This document shows positions 53,033-60,297 of a DNA stretch of 64,000 bases, one piece after another. The DNA is taken from assembly GCF_001182785.1 (NCBI RefSeq), contig NZ_CP012100.1, positions 434,001-498,000 on the forward strand, read 5' to 3'. The notes under the pieces are model-generated. The model saw only the letters and a list, made by a program, of their open reading frames with translations. It did no database searches and had not been told where the DNA came from. The stretch is from Bacillus thuringiensis. GTDB lineage: Bacteria > Bacillota > Bacilli > Bacillales > Bacillaceae_G. The number at the start of each line of letters is the position of its first letter. The first letter of the stretch is position 1. The position numbers and the translations under genes are program-made.

Positions 53033-53926
53033 TTATGAGTGTTTTTTATTTTGTATTTCAATAAGTTCATCTGCTATCATTTTTATATAATATTCTTTTT
53101 CTGTTAGTTCAAATATAAATAATGATTTTTTCCAGTTATAAACAACATCTTCTACGTTGTGTTGTTTAATCTTTAATAAACACTGACCTTTTAAATAGAA
53201 TAGTTCACCTAATAGGTATAAAGTATTTAGATTAATTGCTAATTTGATGCCCCTATCAATGTATTTTATTGCCTCTTCATGTTGATATGTGAAGTCTAAA
53301 CATTTTGCTAAATTGAAAATGATTTTTAATTTAATTTCTTTATCTCTAGGAAAATCTAACTTATTAAAATTAGTTAAACATCTTTTTAATATCGTAATAC
53401 TTTTTTCATATTCTTTATTTTCCCCATGAAATATAGCCATTGTCTGCATAATATGTATTTCTCTTTCTGATAAAAAATCAGAATTGGTTAAAGTTATTTT
53501 TAATGCATGATTTAAAAGAGTTAAAGCAGTTTTTGTTGATCTATTTACCTCAAATATAGCGATTGCTTCATGCCATATTAGAAATTGTTTCTCTTCTTTT
53601 GTTTGAAAATTATTTGAGTTTTTCTCTTTTTTTACTATTTCATAAAGTTCTTTATATTGTTTTTGCTTTAAGCAATCTTTTATTACGTATTTTACATTTT
53701 CTACATATTTTAATCTTTTGTTTTGAGTTAGTGCAAATATATGATTCGGATCAATACCAAGTCTTTCTGATAATTGATATAACAATATGCTAGATGGATA
53801 AATCACACCTTTTTCGATCTTGCTAATTTGACTTTGTGAACATATTCCATGACATAATTCGGATTGTGATATGTTTCTTTTAATTCTAAGTTCTTTAATG
53901 GTAATACCCAAATCGTAAAATTCCAT
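53033..53926 (-). CDS. PlcR-like RNPP regulator (HTH plus TPR)
   Basis: 297 residues. The N-terminal XRE-type HTH (residues ~7-62, IKELRIKRNISQSELCHGIC then SQSQISKIEKGVIYPSS) is followed by five or so TPR helices, as in PlcR, NprR and Rap. Such proteins bind short exported and re-imported peptides and switch transcription. It differs from PlcR in most positions, so it is a paralogue. I find no export-peptide gene next to it, which leaves its signal unknown. Confidence 0.8.
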   Translation of the reverse strand: MEFYDLGITIKELRIKRNISQSELCHGICSQSQISKIEKGVIYPSSILLYQLSERLGIDPNHIFALTQNKRLKYVENVKYVIKDCLKQKQYKELYEIVKKEKNSNNFQTKEEKQFLIWHEAIAIFEVNRSTKTALTLLNHALKITLTNSDFLSEREIHIMQTMAIFHGENKEYEKSITILKRCLTNFNKLDFPRDKEIKLKIIFNLAKCLDFTYQHEEAIKYIDRGIKLAINLNTLYLLGELFYLKGQCLLKIKQHNVEDVVYNWKKSLFIFELTEKEYYIKMIADELIEIQNKKHS

Positions 53927-54068
53927 TTTTCCACCTACTATTTAGCACTGTATTAGTATAAGAGTTTTCTCTAACTTTTAATGTAATGTAAAATTAATAT
54001 AGTTGCAATTGTTATTTGTTTTAAAGGACTTACCGTTTCCAGGGGATGGTGAGGCTTTTATTATGCAC

Positions 54069-54113
54069 AAAAAAAAAGACACCCTAAGGTGTCTTCCTCC
54101 GACTTAAACCACG
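54069..54113. repeat. Dispersed hairpin repeat, copy 2
   Basis: A-run, GACACCCTAAGGTGTC, TTCCTCCGACTTAAACCACG. It is the most regular copy; the perfect stem GACACC/GGTGTC is flanked by A and T runs. Confidence 0.75.
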
Positions 54114-54400
54114 TTCATTTAGTATAAACTTATCCGTATTATCCCTTTGTTATACGTGTAAACACATTCTATAAAACAGAAGCGTCTATATACACCAGAT
54201 TGTTAGTTCACAAAGTACAAGAGATTTGAGATCAGTATTAGAGTGACGCCACACCTTCTATAATGATTGATATGTTACGCCTTTCAAAAGAATCTGCTTT
54301 ATAGAATGTATCTACATTTATTATTTTACTATATGTAATATTTATTTAGTGTAATTTTTACAGATATGTATAATTGCATAAAGTTTATGAAAAAATCAGA

Positions 54401-54460
54401 GTATAATTTGGATTGTGTAATAAAGATAAGGCCCACCTACGGAAATAGGTGGGTTTTTTG
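54401..54460 (+). ncRNA. Possible very short transcript ending in a strong terminator
   Basis: TATAAT at 54401-54406 lies ahead of CCCACCTA (54432-54439) paired with TAGGTGGG (54446-54453) and TTTTTT. No ORF lies between, so either a ~50-base RNA or a stranded terminator is present. Confidence 0.3.
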
Positions 54461-54541
54461 TTGGGTACTACTATCTCATTGCACACAAGGGAATTGCTAT
54501 TAAAACCATAGCATATTTTTATAGCTCTTATATTGAGAAAT

Positions 54542-54571
54542 AAAGAAAAGACACTCTAAGGTGCCTTTTCT
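54542..54571. repeat. Dispersed hairpin repeat, copy 3
   Basis: AAAGAAAAGACACTCTAAGG then TGCCTTTTCT. On the minus strand it directly follows the YjcZ-like gene and can serve as its terminator. Confidence 0.65.
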
Positions 54572-54579
54572 AATAGTTT

Positions 54580-54690
54580 TTAGCAGAAGCAACTGCATCC
54601 GATAATGATTAATAGTATAAAGAGTACAACGAGTAAAGCAAAGCCTCCAGCAAAACCGCAGCCTTCGCCGCAACTACCACTATATCCCAT
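54580..54690 (-). CDS. YjcZ-family sporulation peptide
   Basis: 36 residues on the minus strand, AAAGGGGGAA before the ATG. MGYSGSCGEGCGFAGGF then a hydrophobic segment (ALLVVLFILLIIIG) and a CSCFC tail. The glycine/cysteine-rich start with a single membrane helix is the YjcZ family, found in spores of Bacillus. The cysteine-rich C-terminus is unusual. It is followed by a repeat acting as terminator. Confidence 0.85.
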   Translation of the reverse strand: MGYSGSCGEGCGFAGGFALLVVLFILLIIIGCSCFC

Positions 54691-54938
54691 AATAATAGTT
54701 CCCCCTTTAGATAAGAGAAAAAGACTAGGGGTCATTCCATGTGATTTAATGGGTTCACTTTACTTTATGTTTTTACGTATGAATTGAGCAGGTCCTTTTG
54801 AAAATAAGGGAGAGATCATTTAATGTGCTTCCCCGGAATATTGATTACCCATTTTCTAAAAAAACAAACTATTTAATTATATCAATAATAAGATTAATTA
54901 ATATAATATATTAATCCTAACAGAAGGGAGGATTAGCC

Positions 54939-55073
54939 ATGCAATTAGTTTGTTTTAAAGTAGTAAATGGACAATACTTTTTAGTTGTAGAAGGTATCGA
55001 GATTCCTGCGCCAATCCCAGCGTTTGCTGCAGCTTTATTAATTGGTTTAGGAGTAATCCCGCTTTGTTCTTAA
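54939..55073 (+). CDS. Small hydrophobic peptide, 44 residues
   Basis: ATG 54939 follows AGGGAGG. A polar start (MQLVCFKVVNGQYFLVVEGI) leads to a Pro/Ala-rich hydrophobic helix (PAPIPAFAAALLIGLGVIPL) with a final Cys. A strong terminator follows, so it is a one-gene unit. It may be a spore-coat or membrane peptide; no family is recognised. Confidence 0.6.
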   Translation: MQLVCFKVVNGQYFLVVEGIEIPAPIPAFAAALLIGLGVIPLCS

Positions 55074-55110
55074 TTTAAAGAATTCCAAACAGCTCTACCT
55101 TTCAATTGAT

Positions 55111-55146
55111 AAACCCTTAAGCATATGAATGCTTGGGGGTTTTTTA
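55111..55146 (+). terminator. Terminator after the 44-residue gene
   Basis: AAACCCTTAAGCAT (55111-55124) pairs with ATGCTTGGGGGTTT (55129-55142) with two G-T pairs, then TTTT. Confidence 0.8.
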
Positions 55147-55150
55147 TTAT

Positions 55151-55181
55151 AAAAAAGAAAAGACGCCATAAGGCGTCCCCA
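55151..55181. repeat. Dispersed hairpin repeat, copy 4
   Basis: AAAAAAGAAAAGACGCCATA then AGGCGTCCCCA. The stem is GACGCC/GGCGTC; compensating changes relative to copy 2 keep the pairing. Confidence 0.65.
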
Positions 55182-55505
55182 CAAATAGGTAGATAAGACT
55201 TTAGTTTTCCAATCTAAAGAAATTTTGTATTAGCTTTTTGAAAGTATATCATAATATCTGATTGATTTATTATGTATTATTACATACTTCTCTCAAACCC
55301 TTTAGTTTCTATTTGATAAAATAGAATCCTAATATTACTAAAAATCAAATAAATATTTCTAAAAACCCTAGATATTAATAAGGGTGATAAAAGTGATACA
55401 TTTAAGGTGCAAATTATAAAAAATATTAAAGAGGGAATAAAGCAGTATTAAAAAAACTATTATAAGCGGTGAGCAGTTATACAGGTTATATGAACCTGAA
55501 TCTTG

Positions 55506-55560
55506 TTAAAAAAGGATACTCATTTGAGTGTACTTTCTTTGACTTGAACCACCTTGATTT
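55506..55560. repeat. Dispersed hairpin repeat, copy 5 (divergent)
   Basis: GTTAAAAAAGGATACTCATT, TGAGTGTACTTTCTT, then GACTTGAACCACC. The hairpin is now TACTCA/TGAGTG(T)A; the tail TTGAACCACC is conserved. Confidence 0.5.
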
Positions 55561-56212
55561 TTATAAGATGAATGATGGAGGCAGATCCCAATAGGGGGCA
55601 TAATGAAACGAAATAACAACAGCGCTTTAGGTATCCTATCATGCAGTAAAATCTTATTATTTAAATGAATTGTTTTACTGAATTCAAAGGATTGAAAAAC
55701 GTATTTAAAATTGTAATACCTTTGCAGAAATAATATAGGTATTTAATTAAAGCAACTGTTGGTTAAAGTGCGTTTTTCAACAGATTACTATTTTAGGGTG
55801 AACTCTGTAATGTAATGATATCGGGGTATTTGTTTATTGGGTTTTCAGAAGGATTTAAAATCGTATATCTAAAAAATATAAACATATATATTTTAAGAGA
55901 ACTGAGCTTGAAAGTATAACGATAAATGTGCTGGATTTACTGACACATTAATAACCGGAAAAATAAAATATTTAAGATCGGTGCTATCAGATACTACAAT
56001 TCTACTGTTCACGTTAATTATTTCTCACTTGTAATAGGGGGGATATAGTGTTTTGAAATGTATCTGTTTTTGTTTCCTTATATGAACTATTGTATCAACG
56101 GGCTCCTTACTAAAATAATGAAAAATCATCATTTGTTTATTCTGATTTCTGGAAAAATTTTAATAGATTCATGCTGAACAAACATACTTTTTAGAAAAAG
56201 GAGAGATTATTG

Positions 56213-57739
56213 ATGGATAGTCAATTACCATATCAACAGCAAACAAGAGAAAAGGCACTCGTGATTGGTGCTGGTATTGCAGGCTTGCTTACTGCACGTG
56301 TGCTTTCCAGTTATTTTGAGACAGTGATAGTTGTTGAAAAAGATGAGTTACCTCAAAAACCATCAGAACGACCGGGTACACCCCAAGACTTTCACCCTCA
56401 TCGTGTGTTACCACGCGGAGAAATAATTATGAACCGTTTCTTTCCTGGATATGTTGATGATTTATTAAATTTAGGGGCCCATAATGTCAAGAATGATAAA
56501 ATGATTCGATTTTCTCCTTATGGGGCACTTGAACTAGTTATAGAACGAAAAGGTGCAGCGAGCAGTCGGGCATTGTTAGAATGGGCAATCCGCCAACGTG
56601 TACAAGAAATTCCTAATGTACATTTTCATTCAAAGCAAGCGGTGACAGGACTTCTAACTTCGTCTGATTACAAGCGTGTTATTGGGGTCAATATTCAAGA
56701 ACGAGATGAATTAAAAACAAAGCGAACGGTGTTAACCGATTTGGTAATTGACACATGTGGCCGTCAATCTAAACTCAATAAATGGCTTACATCTATGGGA
56801 TATGATGTTCCAGAACCAGAATGTTTAAAGGTAAATTTTGGATATAGCACGAGATATTATAAAGTACCCCCACATATCAAAGAGAAATTGAGTGCAATTT
56901 CTGAAGGAGATCCTGCCAAAAACGTTGGAGCTGTAGGGCTATTATATATTGAAGATAACATAGCTCAAGCGCTACTATTTGTTGCTGGAGGTACGCACTA
57001 TCCACCAACCAATTCAACAGAATATGAAAAAGAACTAGATTCATTAGTTACCCCTATGATGAGGGAGTTAATTAAAGAGTTAGAACCAATTAGTGTCCCA
57101 AGAGGATTTAGAGCGCATGAGTCAACTCGTCAACATTTTGAACAAATGGAGAATTGGCCATCTGGATTATTAGTGCTAGGTGATGCTTTTTGTAACTTTG
57201 ATCCCATCTATGGACAAGGGATGACTGTAGCCGCCATTGAAGCCGAAATGTTAGATACTTGTTTAAAAGAACATTCTACTCATAAACTTGGATTCGAACG
57301 CAAAGTGCTGCAAAGTATGCAACAAGCTATTGAGCCGGCATGGTGGCTGAGTTCAATTGCGGATTTGCGTTGGAAAGGTGTTGAACATGTAGGAGCCGTT
57401 CCACTAAAAGGTGTGAAATTTGCACAGAAATATTTTGATTTATATCTTAAACAAGCTGTAAAGCAAGCAAATGAGGGTAATTCATCCATGCTCCAAAAAT
57501 ATATAATGATGAATGGATTAGTTCATTCGCCTTATGAAATCATTAACTCAGATATGTTAAGGATGTTAATCAATAGAGAGGGGTCTTCAGAAGAGAATGA
57601 ACTTTTGAACGAACTTGGAGAAGTAGATAAGAAACCAATGCAAGAAAGAATACATGAACTAATCCCTTCCTTTACACTAGCTTTTGAGAATAGCGCTCCA
57701 AATCTGTTCTCATCCATTTCAATTTCTAATGTTAAATGA
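56213..57739 (+). CDS. FAD-dependent monooxygenase
   Basis: ATG 56213 lies after AAAAGGAGAG; 508 residues. The dinucleotide-binding loop is VIGAGIAGLLTARVLS with acidic end VVVEKDE. The middle holds a DG-like motif (VIDTCGRQSKLNKWL), and the FAD ribityl site is GLLVLGDAFCNFDPIYGQGM. This is the PHBH-fold flavin monooxygenase/halogenase-related group; the substrate is unknown. It is monocistronic. A halogenase would need a WxWxIP motif, which I do not see. Confidence 0.82.
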   Translation: MDSQLPYQQQTREKALVIGAGIAGLLTARVLSSYFETVIVVEKDELPQKPSERPGTPQDFHPHRVLPRGEIIMNRFFPGYVDDLLNLGAHNVKNDKMIRFSPYGALELVIERKGAASSRALLEWAIRQRVQEIPNVHFHSKQAVTGLLTSSDYKRVIGVNIQERDELKTKRTVLTDLVIDTCGRQSKLNKWLTSMGYDVPEPECLKVNFGYSTRYYKVPPHIKEKLSAISEGDPAKNVGAVGLLYIEDNIAQALLFVAGGTHYPPTNSTEYEKELDSLVTPMMRELIKELEPISVPRGFRAHESTRQHFEQMENWPSGLLVLGDAFCNFDPIYGQGMTVAAIEAEMLDTCLKEHSTHKLGFERKVLQSMQQAIEPAWWLSSIADLRWKGVEHVGAVPLKGVKFAQKYFDLYLKQAVKQANEGNSSMLQKYIMMNGLVHSPYEIINSDMLRMLINREGSSEENELLNELGEVDKKPMQERIHELIPSFTLAFENSAPNLFSSISISNVK

Positions 57740-57813
57740 GGAAAAGGTAGTACAAATCAATGAATATTTGTATTAGATATACTCTAATTTTTTATATTTT
57801 ACACACTATATCA

Positions 57814-57860
57814 AAAAAGAAACATAACCTCTTATTTTCTGCAGGTATATGTTTCTTTTT
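57814..57860. terminator. Bidirectional terminator
   Basis: AAAAAGAAACATA (57814-57826) pairs with TATGTTTCTTTTT (57848-57860). Confidence 0.8.
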
Positions 57861-57869
57861 ATCATTTTT

Positions 57870-57930
57870 CCAAGAAGACCCCTTCCTCAAGGAGCGTGAA
57901 GGGTCACAGCCCAGTGAGTAGGTAGGAAAG
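57870..57930 (-). repeat. GC-rich hairpin element, possible IS605 right-end/omegaRNA-like relic
   Basis: GACCCCTTC then CTCAAGGAGCGT then GAAGGGTC make a stable hairpin in otherwise AT-rich DNA, followed on the + strand by ACAGCCCAGTGAGTAGG. Such structured GC-rich ends occur at the 3' side of TnpB transposons. No tnpB gene is beside it. The identification is weak. Confidence 0.3.
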
Positions 57931-58036
57931 GAGGTATCTTCTAATATATGTTGGATGATACTTTTTTGATTTATGAACAAAAAGGCTATTGAAAGGGTCC
58001 TAATATAAATATCAGAACCCTTTTCAATATGTATAC

Positions 58037-58309
58037 TTATTTCACTGCCTCTTTTAATTCTTTTCCAGCCTTAAAAGCAGGTGCTTTTGAAGCCGCGATT
58101 TGCATTTCTTCACCTGTTTGTGGGTTACGTCCTGTACGTGCAGATCTTTCACGTACTTCAAATGTACCAAAGCCAAGAATCTGTACTTTCTCTCCATCTG
58201 CTAACGCATTTGTTATTGTATCTAATAACGCTTGTGTTGCTGCAGCAGCATCTTTTTGTGTAAGTTCAGCTTTTTCTGCTACTATTTTTGTTAATTCTGT
58301 TTTATTCAT
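58037..58309 (-). CDS. HU-type histone-like DNA-binding protein
   Basis: 90 residues from ATG 58309, six bases after AGAGGTG on the minus strand; a GTG three codons upstream is less likely. The HU fold is complete: [20 protein letters not shown], the [20 protein letters not shown] arm with its DNA-intercalating proline, and a C-terminal [12 protein letters not shown] helix. It compacts and bends DNA. It is a single gene between a terminator and a lipoprotein gene. Confidence 0.95.
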   Translation of the reverse strand: MNKTELTKIVAEKAELTQKDAAAATQALLDTITNALADGEKVQILGFGTFEVRERSARTGRNPQTGEEMQIAASKAPAFKAGKELKEAVK

Positions 58310-58443
58310 TTTCTGCACCTCTTGATATGTAATTAGGTGACTATTATAACGTGTGATTACTTATGATGCAATTATACTGTACATAGAGCTAGAGCAAGTA
58401 CAAGAAGGACAATGTCTGTGTAAAGGCATAAGATGGATATTGA

Positions 58444-58809
58444 TTATCGCTTTAAATTCTGTTCATATTTCTTTACATCTTCCATGTTTTTAAATATTAA
58501 CACATCAAAAATTCCTTTTTCATTCCCACATACGACAACAAAACCATCTGTTGCTTCCCAAACTCTACCGATGCCACCATCTGTAAGTGTAATACTGGTG
58601 AGATGTTTTACGTTCAGTTTTTCTTCTTTTCGAATGTAAGTAGTTATGGGTGTTCCTACAGGAAATGTGTCTGTGAGCTCTTTTGTTGTATATGTGCCAT
58701 CATCTACTGATTGAGTTTTAGTTGTAATGGAATCAGTTTGAGTGGCACATCCTGTTGAACATATTAAAAGAATGCCAGTAATCATACTTACACATGCTGT
58801 TTTTACCAT
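58444..58809 (-). CDS. Small secreted lipoprotein
   Basis: 121 residues, AGGAGG upstream. The lipobox LLICSTGC (Cys near residue 21) marks it as a membrane-anchored lipoprotein. The mature part has a Thr/Ser-rich linker, then a compact beta-rich domain (FPVGTPITTYIRKEEKL, VWEATDGFVVVCGNEKG). No function can be assigned. Confidence 0.75.
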   Translation of the reverse strand: MVKTACVSMITGILLICSTGCATQTDSITTKTQSVDDGTYTTKELTDTFPVGTPITTYIRKEEKLNVKHLTSITLTDGGIGRVWEATDGFVVVCGNEKGIFDVLIFKNMEDVKKYEQNLKR

Positions 58810-58942
58810 TCACAAAATCCTCCTATAACTGTTCGTATTGTTAACCCATTTAGGGTAACAAATTATATATACGAAGTTTGTTGTTTTATATGAGTCGTAA
58901 ATTAACAAAGATACAGGTATTTTGGCAGAATGTGTTTCAAAC

Positions 58943-58987
58943 AAAAAAAAGACACCTAAAGGTGCCTTCCTGCGACTGGAACCATCC
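58943..58987. repeat. Dispersed hairpin repeat, copy 6
   Basis: A-run, GACACCTAAAGGTGCC, TTCCTGCGACTGGAACCATC. Matches copy 2 across the hairpin and the GAACCA tail. Confidence 0.7.
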
Positions 58988-59076
58988 TAATATGAGATTG
59001 GGTGCCAACCTGATTATTTTTTACCACATTAAGTAATTTTGGTTGTTGAGAAGTATAATTCAAATCTATATTTTGT

Positions 59077-59249
59077 TTATTTTTGCTTCGTTAGATTTTT
59101 TGTAGTGGATTCTTCAATCTGTTCAGATTTAATTTTAATTTCAGGGGTTATTGCTATCTTGCTACCCGAGTACACACAATAACAGTATTTGTTGCACCAG
59201 AACCAACATGATTAATTAAATGTAAAAAATAGTTAAAGTTGAAACTCAT
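59077..59249 (-). pseudogene. Small frameshifted gene remnant
   Basis: The minus strand reads MSFNFNYFLHLINHVGSGAT then NTVIVCTRVAR, stop. Shifting one base near the stop continues as IAITPEIKIKSEQIEE and ends NLTKQK. This is consistent with a ~57-residue protein broken by one indel. No ribosome site is clear, and I do not recognise the family. Confidence 0.35.
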
Positions 59250-59308
59250 ATTATTATCATATTGAGAATTATAAATTAAAGATGGCATCTGGAAGGGAAT
59301 AGTTATAA

Positions 59309-59500
59309 ATGAAAACAATAAAGGGAAAGTTATCTTTTAGCATTGATATTATAGGTTGTATCCTTTGCATTATAATGCTTATTATAAGTCTTGTTAATTT
59401 TAGAACATGGGTCCCTCCTTTTCTATTCTTTATCTGCAGACTAATTTTCTTCATTAATATAATAAATACCAGTAAGGGAAAAGGGCGTAATTCAAATTAA
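59309..59500 (+). CDS. Small two-helix membrane protein
   Basis: 63 residues. Two hydrophobic helices (SIDIIGCILCIIMLIISLV and PPFLFFICRLIFFINII) are separated by a short loop, with a basic C-terminal tail. GGAAGGGAAT lies ~12 bases upstream, a slightly long spacing. Function unknown. Confidence 0.5.
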   Translation: MKTIKGKLSFSIDIIGCILCIIMLIISLVNFRTWVPPFLFFICRLIFFINIINTSKGKGRNSN

Positions 59501-59573
59501 AATAAAATTGTATCCGTATAACCAAAAAATGCTATTCTTTTTGTAGAAATATACAGAGAGGATAGCGTTTTTT

Positions 59574-59681
59574 ATGAATTTTTTGTTTCAAGATGAACTC
59601 CAGTGATTTGCTAAGGGATTATATCAATATTTTCCTCCTTCACTTTTAGTACAGCTTGCTAGAGGGGGAGATTTTGTTTAA
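59574..59681 (+). pseudogene. N-terminal remnant of an IS231/IS4-type transposase
   Basis: MNFLFQDELQ, stop, then FAKGLYQYFPPSLLVQLARG and a stop. It aligns with the start of IS231 transposases (...QDELQLFAEEL..., then ...PS-L-LA-E-GFV). The rest of the transposase is absent. Only a relic. Confidence 0.65.
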
Positions 59682-59699
59682 AGAAAGGGAGTTTTTGCG

Positions 59700-60122
59700 A
59701 TGTTACCTAATTATATAAAGATAGCTTATGAGATAGCCAAAAAAGCCCATGCTGGACAAGTAGATAAAGCAGGTATGGATTACATCAAACACCCTGAGGC
59801 AGTTGCTAGCTTTGTAAATACGACAGAAGAGAAGGCTACTGCTTATTTGCATGATGTTCTTGAAGATACTGAGATAACAGCTGCTGATTTATTAAATGCT
59901 GGTATACCTCATAACGTAGTTGAGGCAGTGCAGGTACTGACAAAAGAGAAATACACACCTTATTTTGAGTATCTGAGCAGAGTGAAAGAAAATTCTCTTG
60001 CCCGTACAGTTAAACTTGCAGACTTAAAACATAATTCTGATCGCTCAAGACTTGCTAGAATAACAGATAAAGACCTAAAACGATTGGAGAAGTACCGCAA
60101 AGTGATTAAGTTTCTAAAGTAA
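59700..60122 (+). CDS. Small SpoT/MESH1-like HD hydrolase
   Basis: 140 residues, AAAGGGAG site. It holds the (p)ppGpp-hydrolase signature of the RelA/SpoT HD domain: KKAHAGQVDKAGMDYIKHP (His17, His31), then AYLHDVLEDT (His51-Asp52, Glu55-Asp56), then VKLADLKHN. No synthetase, TGS or ACT domain follows. It could be a small alarmone hydrolase or act on another nucleotide. The family usually has ~180 residues, so this is a short form. Monocistronic. Confidence 0.8.
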   Translation: MLPNYIKIAYEIAKKAHAGQVDKAGMDYIKHPEAVASFVNTTEEKATAYLHDVLEDTEITAADLLNAGIPHNVVEAVQVLTKEKYTPYFEYLSRVKENSLARTVKLADLKHNSDRSRLARITDKDLKRLEKYRKVIKFLK

Positions 60123-60244
60123 TAAAAGAAACAGCAACTTCTTTAGTTGCAATTCCCTAAAAATATTAGACGTTTGAGGTGATTTTTTCTTGCAATTGTT
60201 TTAAGCCATGTAAGACTAATTCCCAATTTGCTGTGAAATAGAAA

Positions 60245-60290
60245 AATAAGAGACTATATTCTGAGGGAATCTAGAATATAGTCTCTTATT
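60245..60290. terminator. Bidirectional terminator
   Basis: An 18-bp perfect stem, AATAAGAGACTATATTCT (60245-60262) with its complement at 60273-60290, lies between convergent genes. Confidence 0.88.
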
Positions 60291-60297
60291 ATAGGTT

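Larger units (their letters stand above)
53927..54579 (+). other. Intergenic region with repeat and short transcript
   Basis: About 650 bases without a protein gene. It holds one dispersed repeat (54069-54113), a hairpin terminator (54432-54460) with promoter-like TTGCAT and TATAAT shortly before it, and a further repeat at the right end. Confidence 0.5.
55147..56212 (+). other. Intergenic region with two repeat copies
   Basis: Over 1 kb with stops in all frames. Repeat copy 4 (55151-55181, GACGCCATAAGGCGTC hairpin) and a divergent copy 5 (55506-55560, ending TTGACTTGAACCACC) are present. The right end carries the AAAAGGAGAG site of the monooxygenase gene. Confidence 0.55.
58810..59308 (+). 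other. Intergenic region with repeat and gene remnant
   Basis: About 500 bases without an intact gene. It holds repeat copy 6 and a broken minus-strand ORF described separately. Confidence 0.5.

Noticed and set aside
56213..57739. Flavin-dependent tryptophan-type halogenase
   Set aside because: The FAD motifs fit the wider monooxygenase fold, but the halogenase W-x-W-x-I-P motif is not visible.
58029..58325. Plus-strand ORF overlapping the HU gene
   Set aside because: The HU reading on the minus strand is unmistakable; the plus-strand frame is its shadow.
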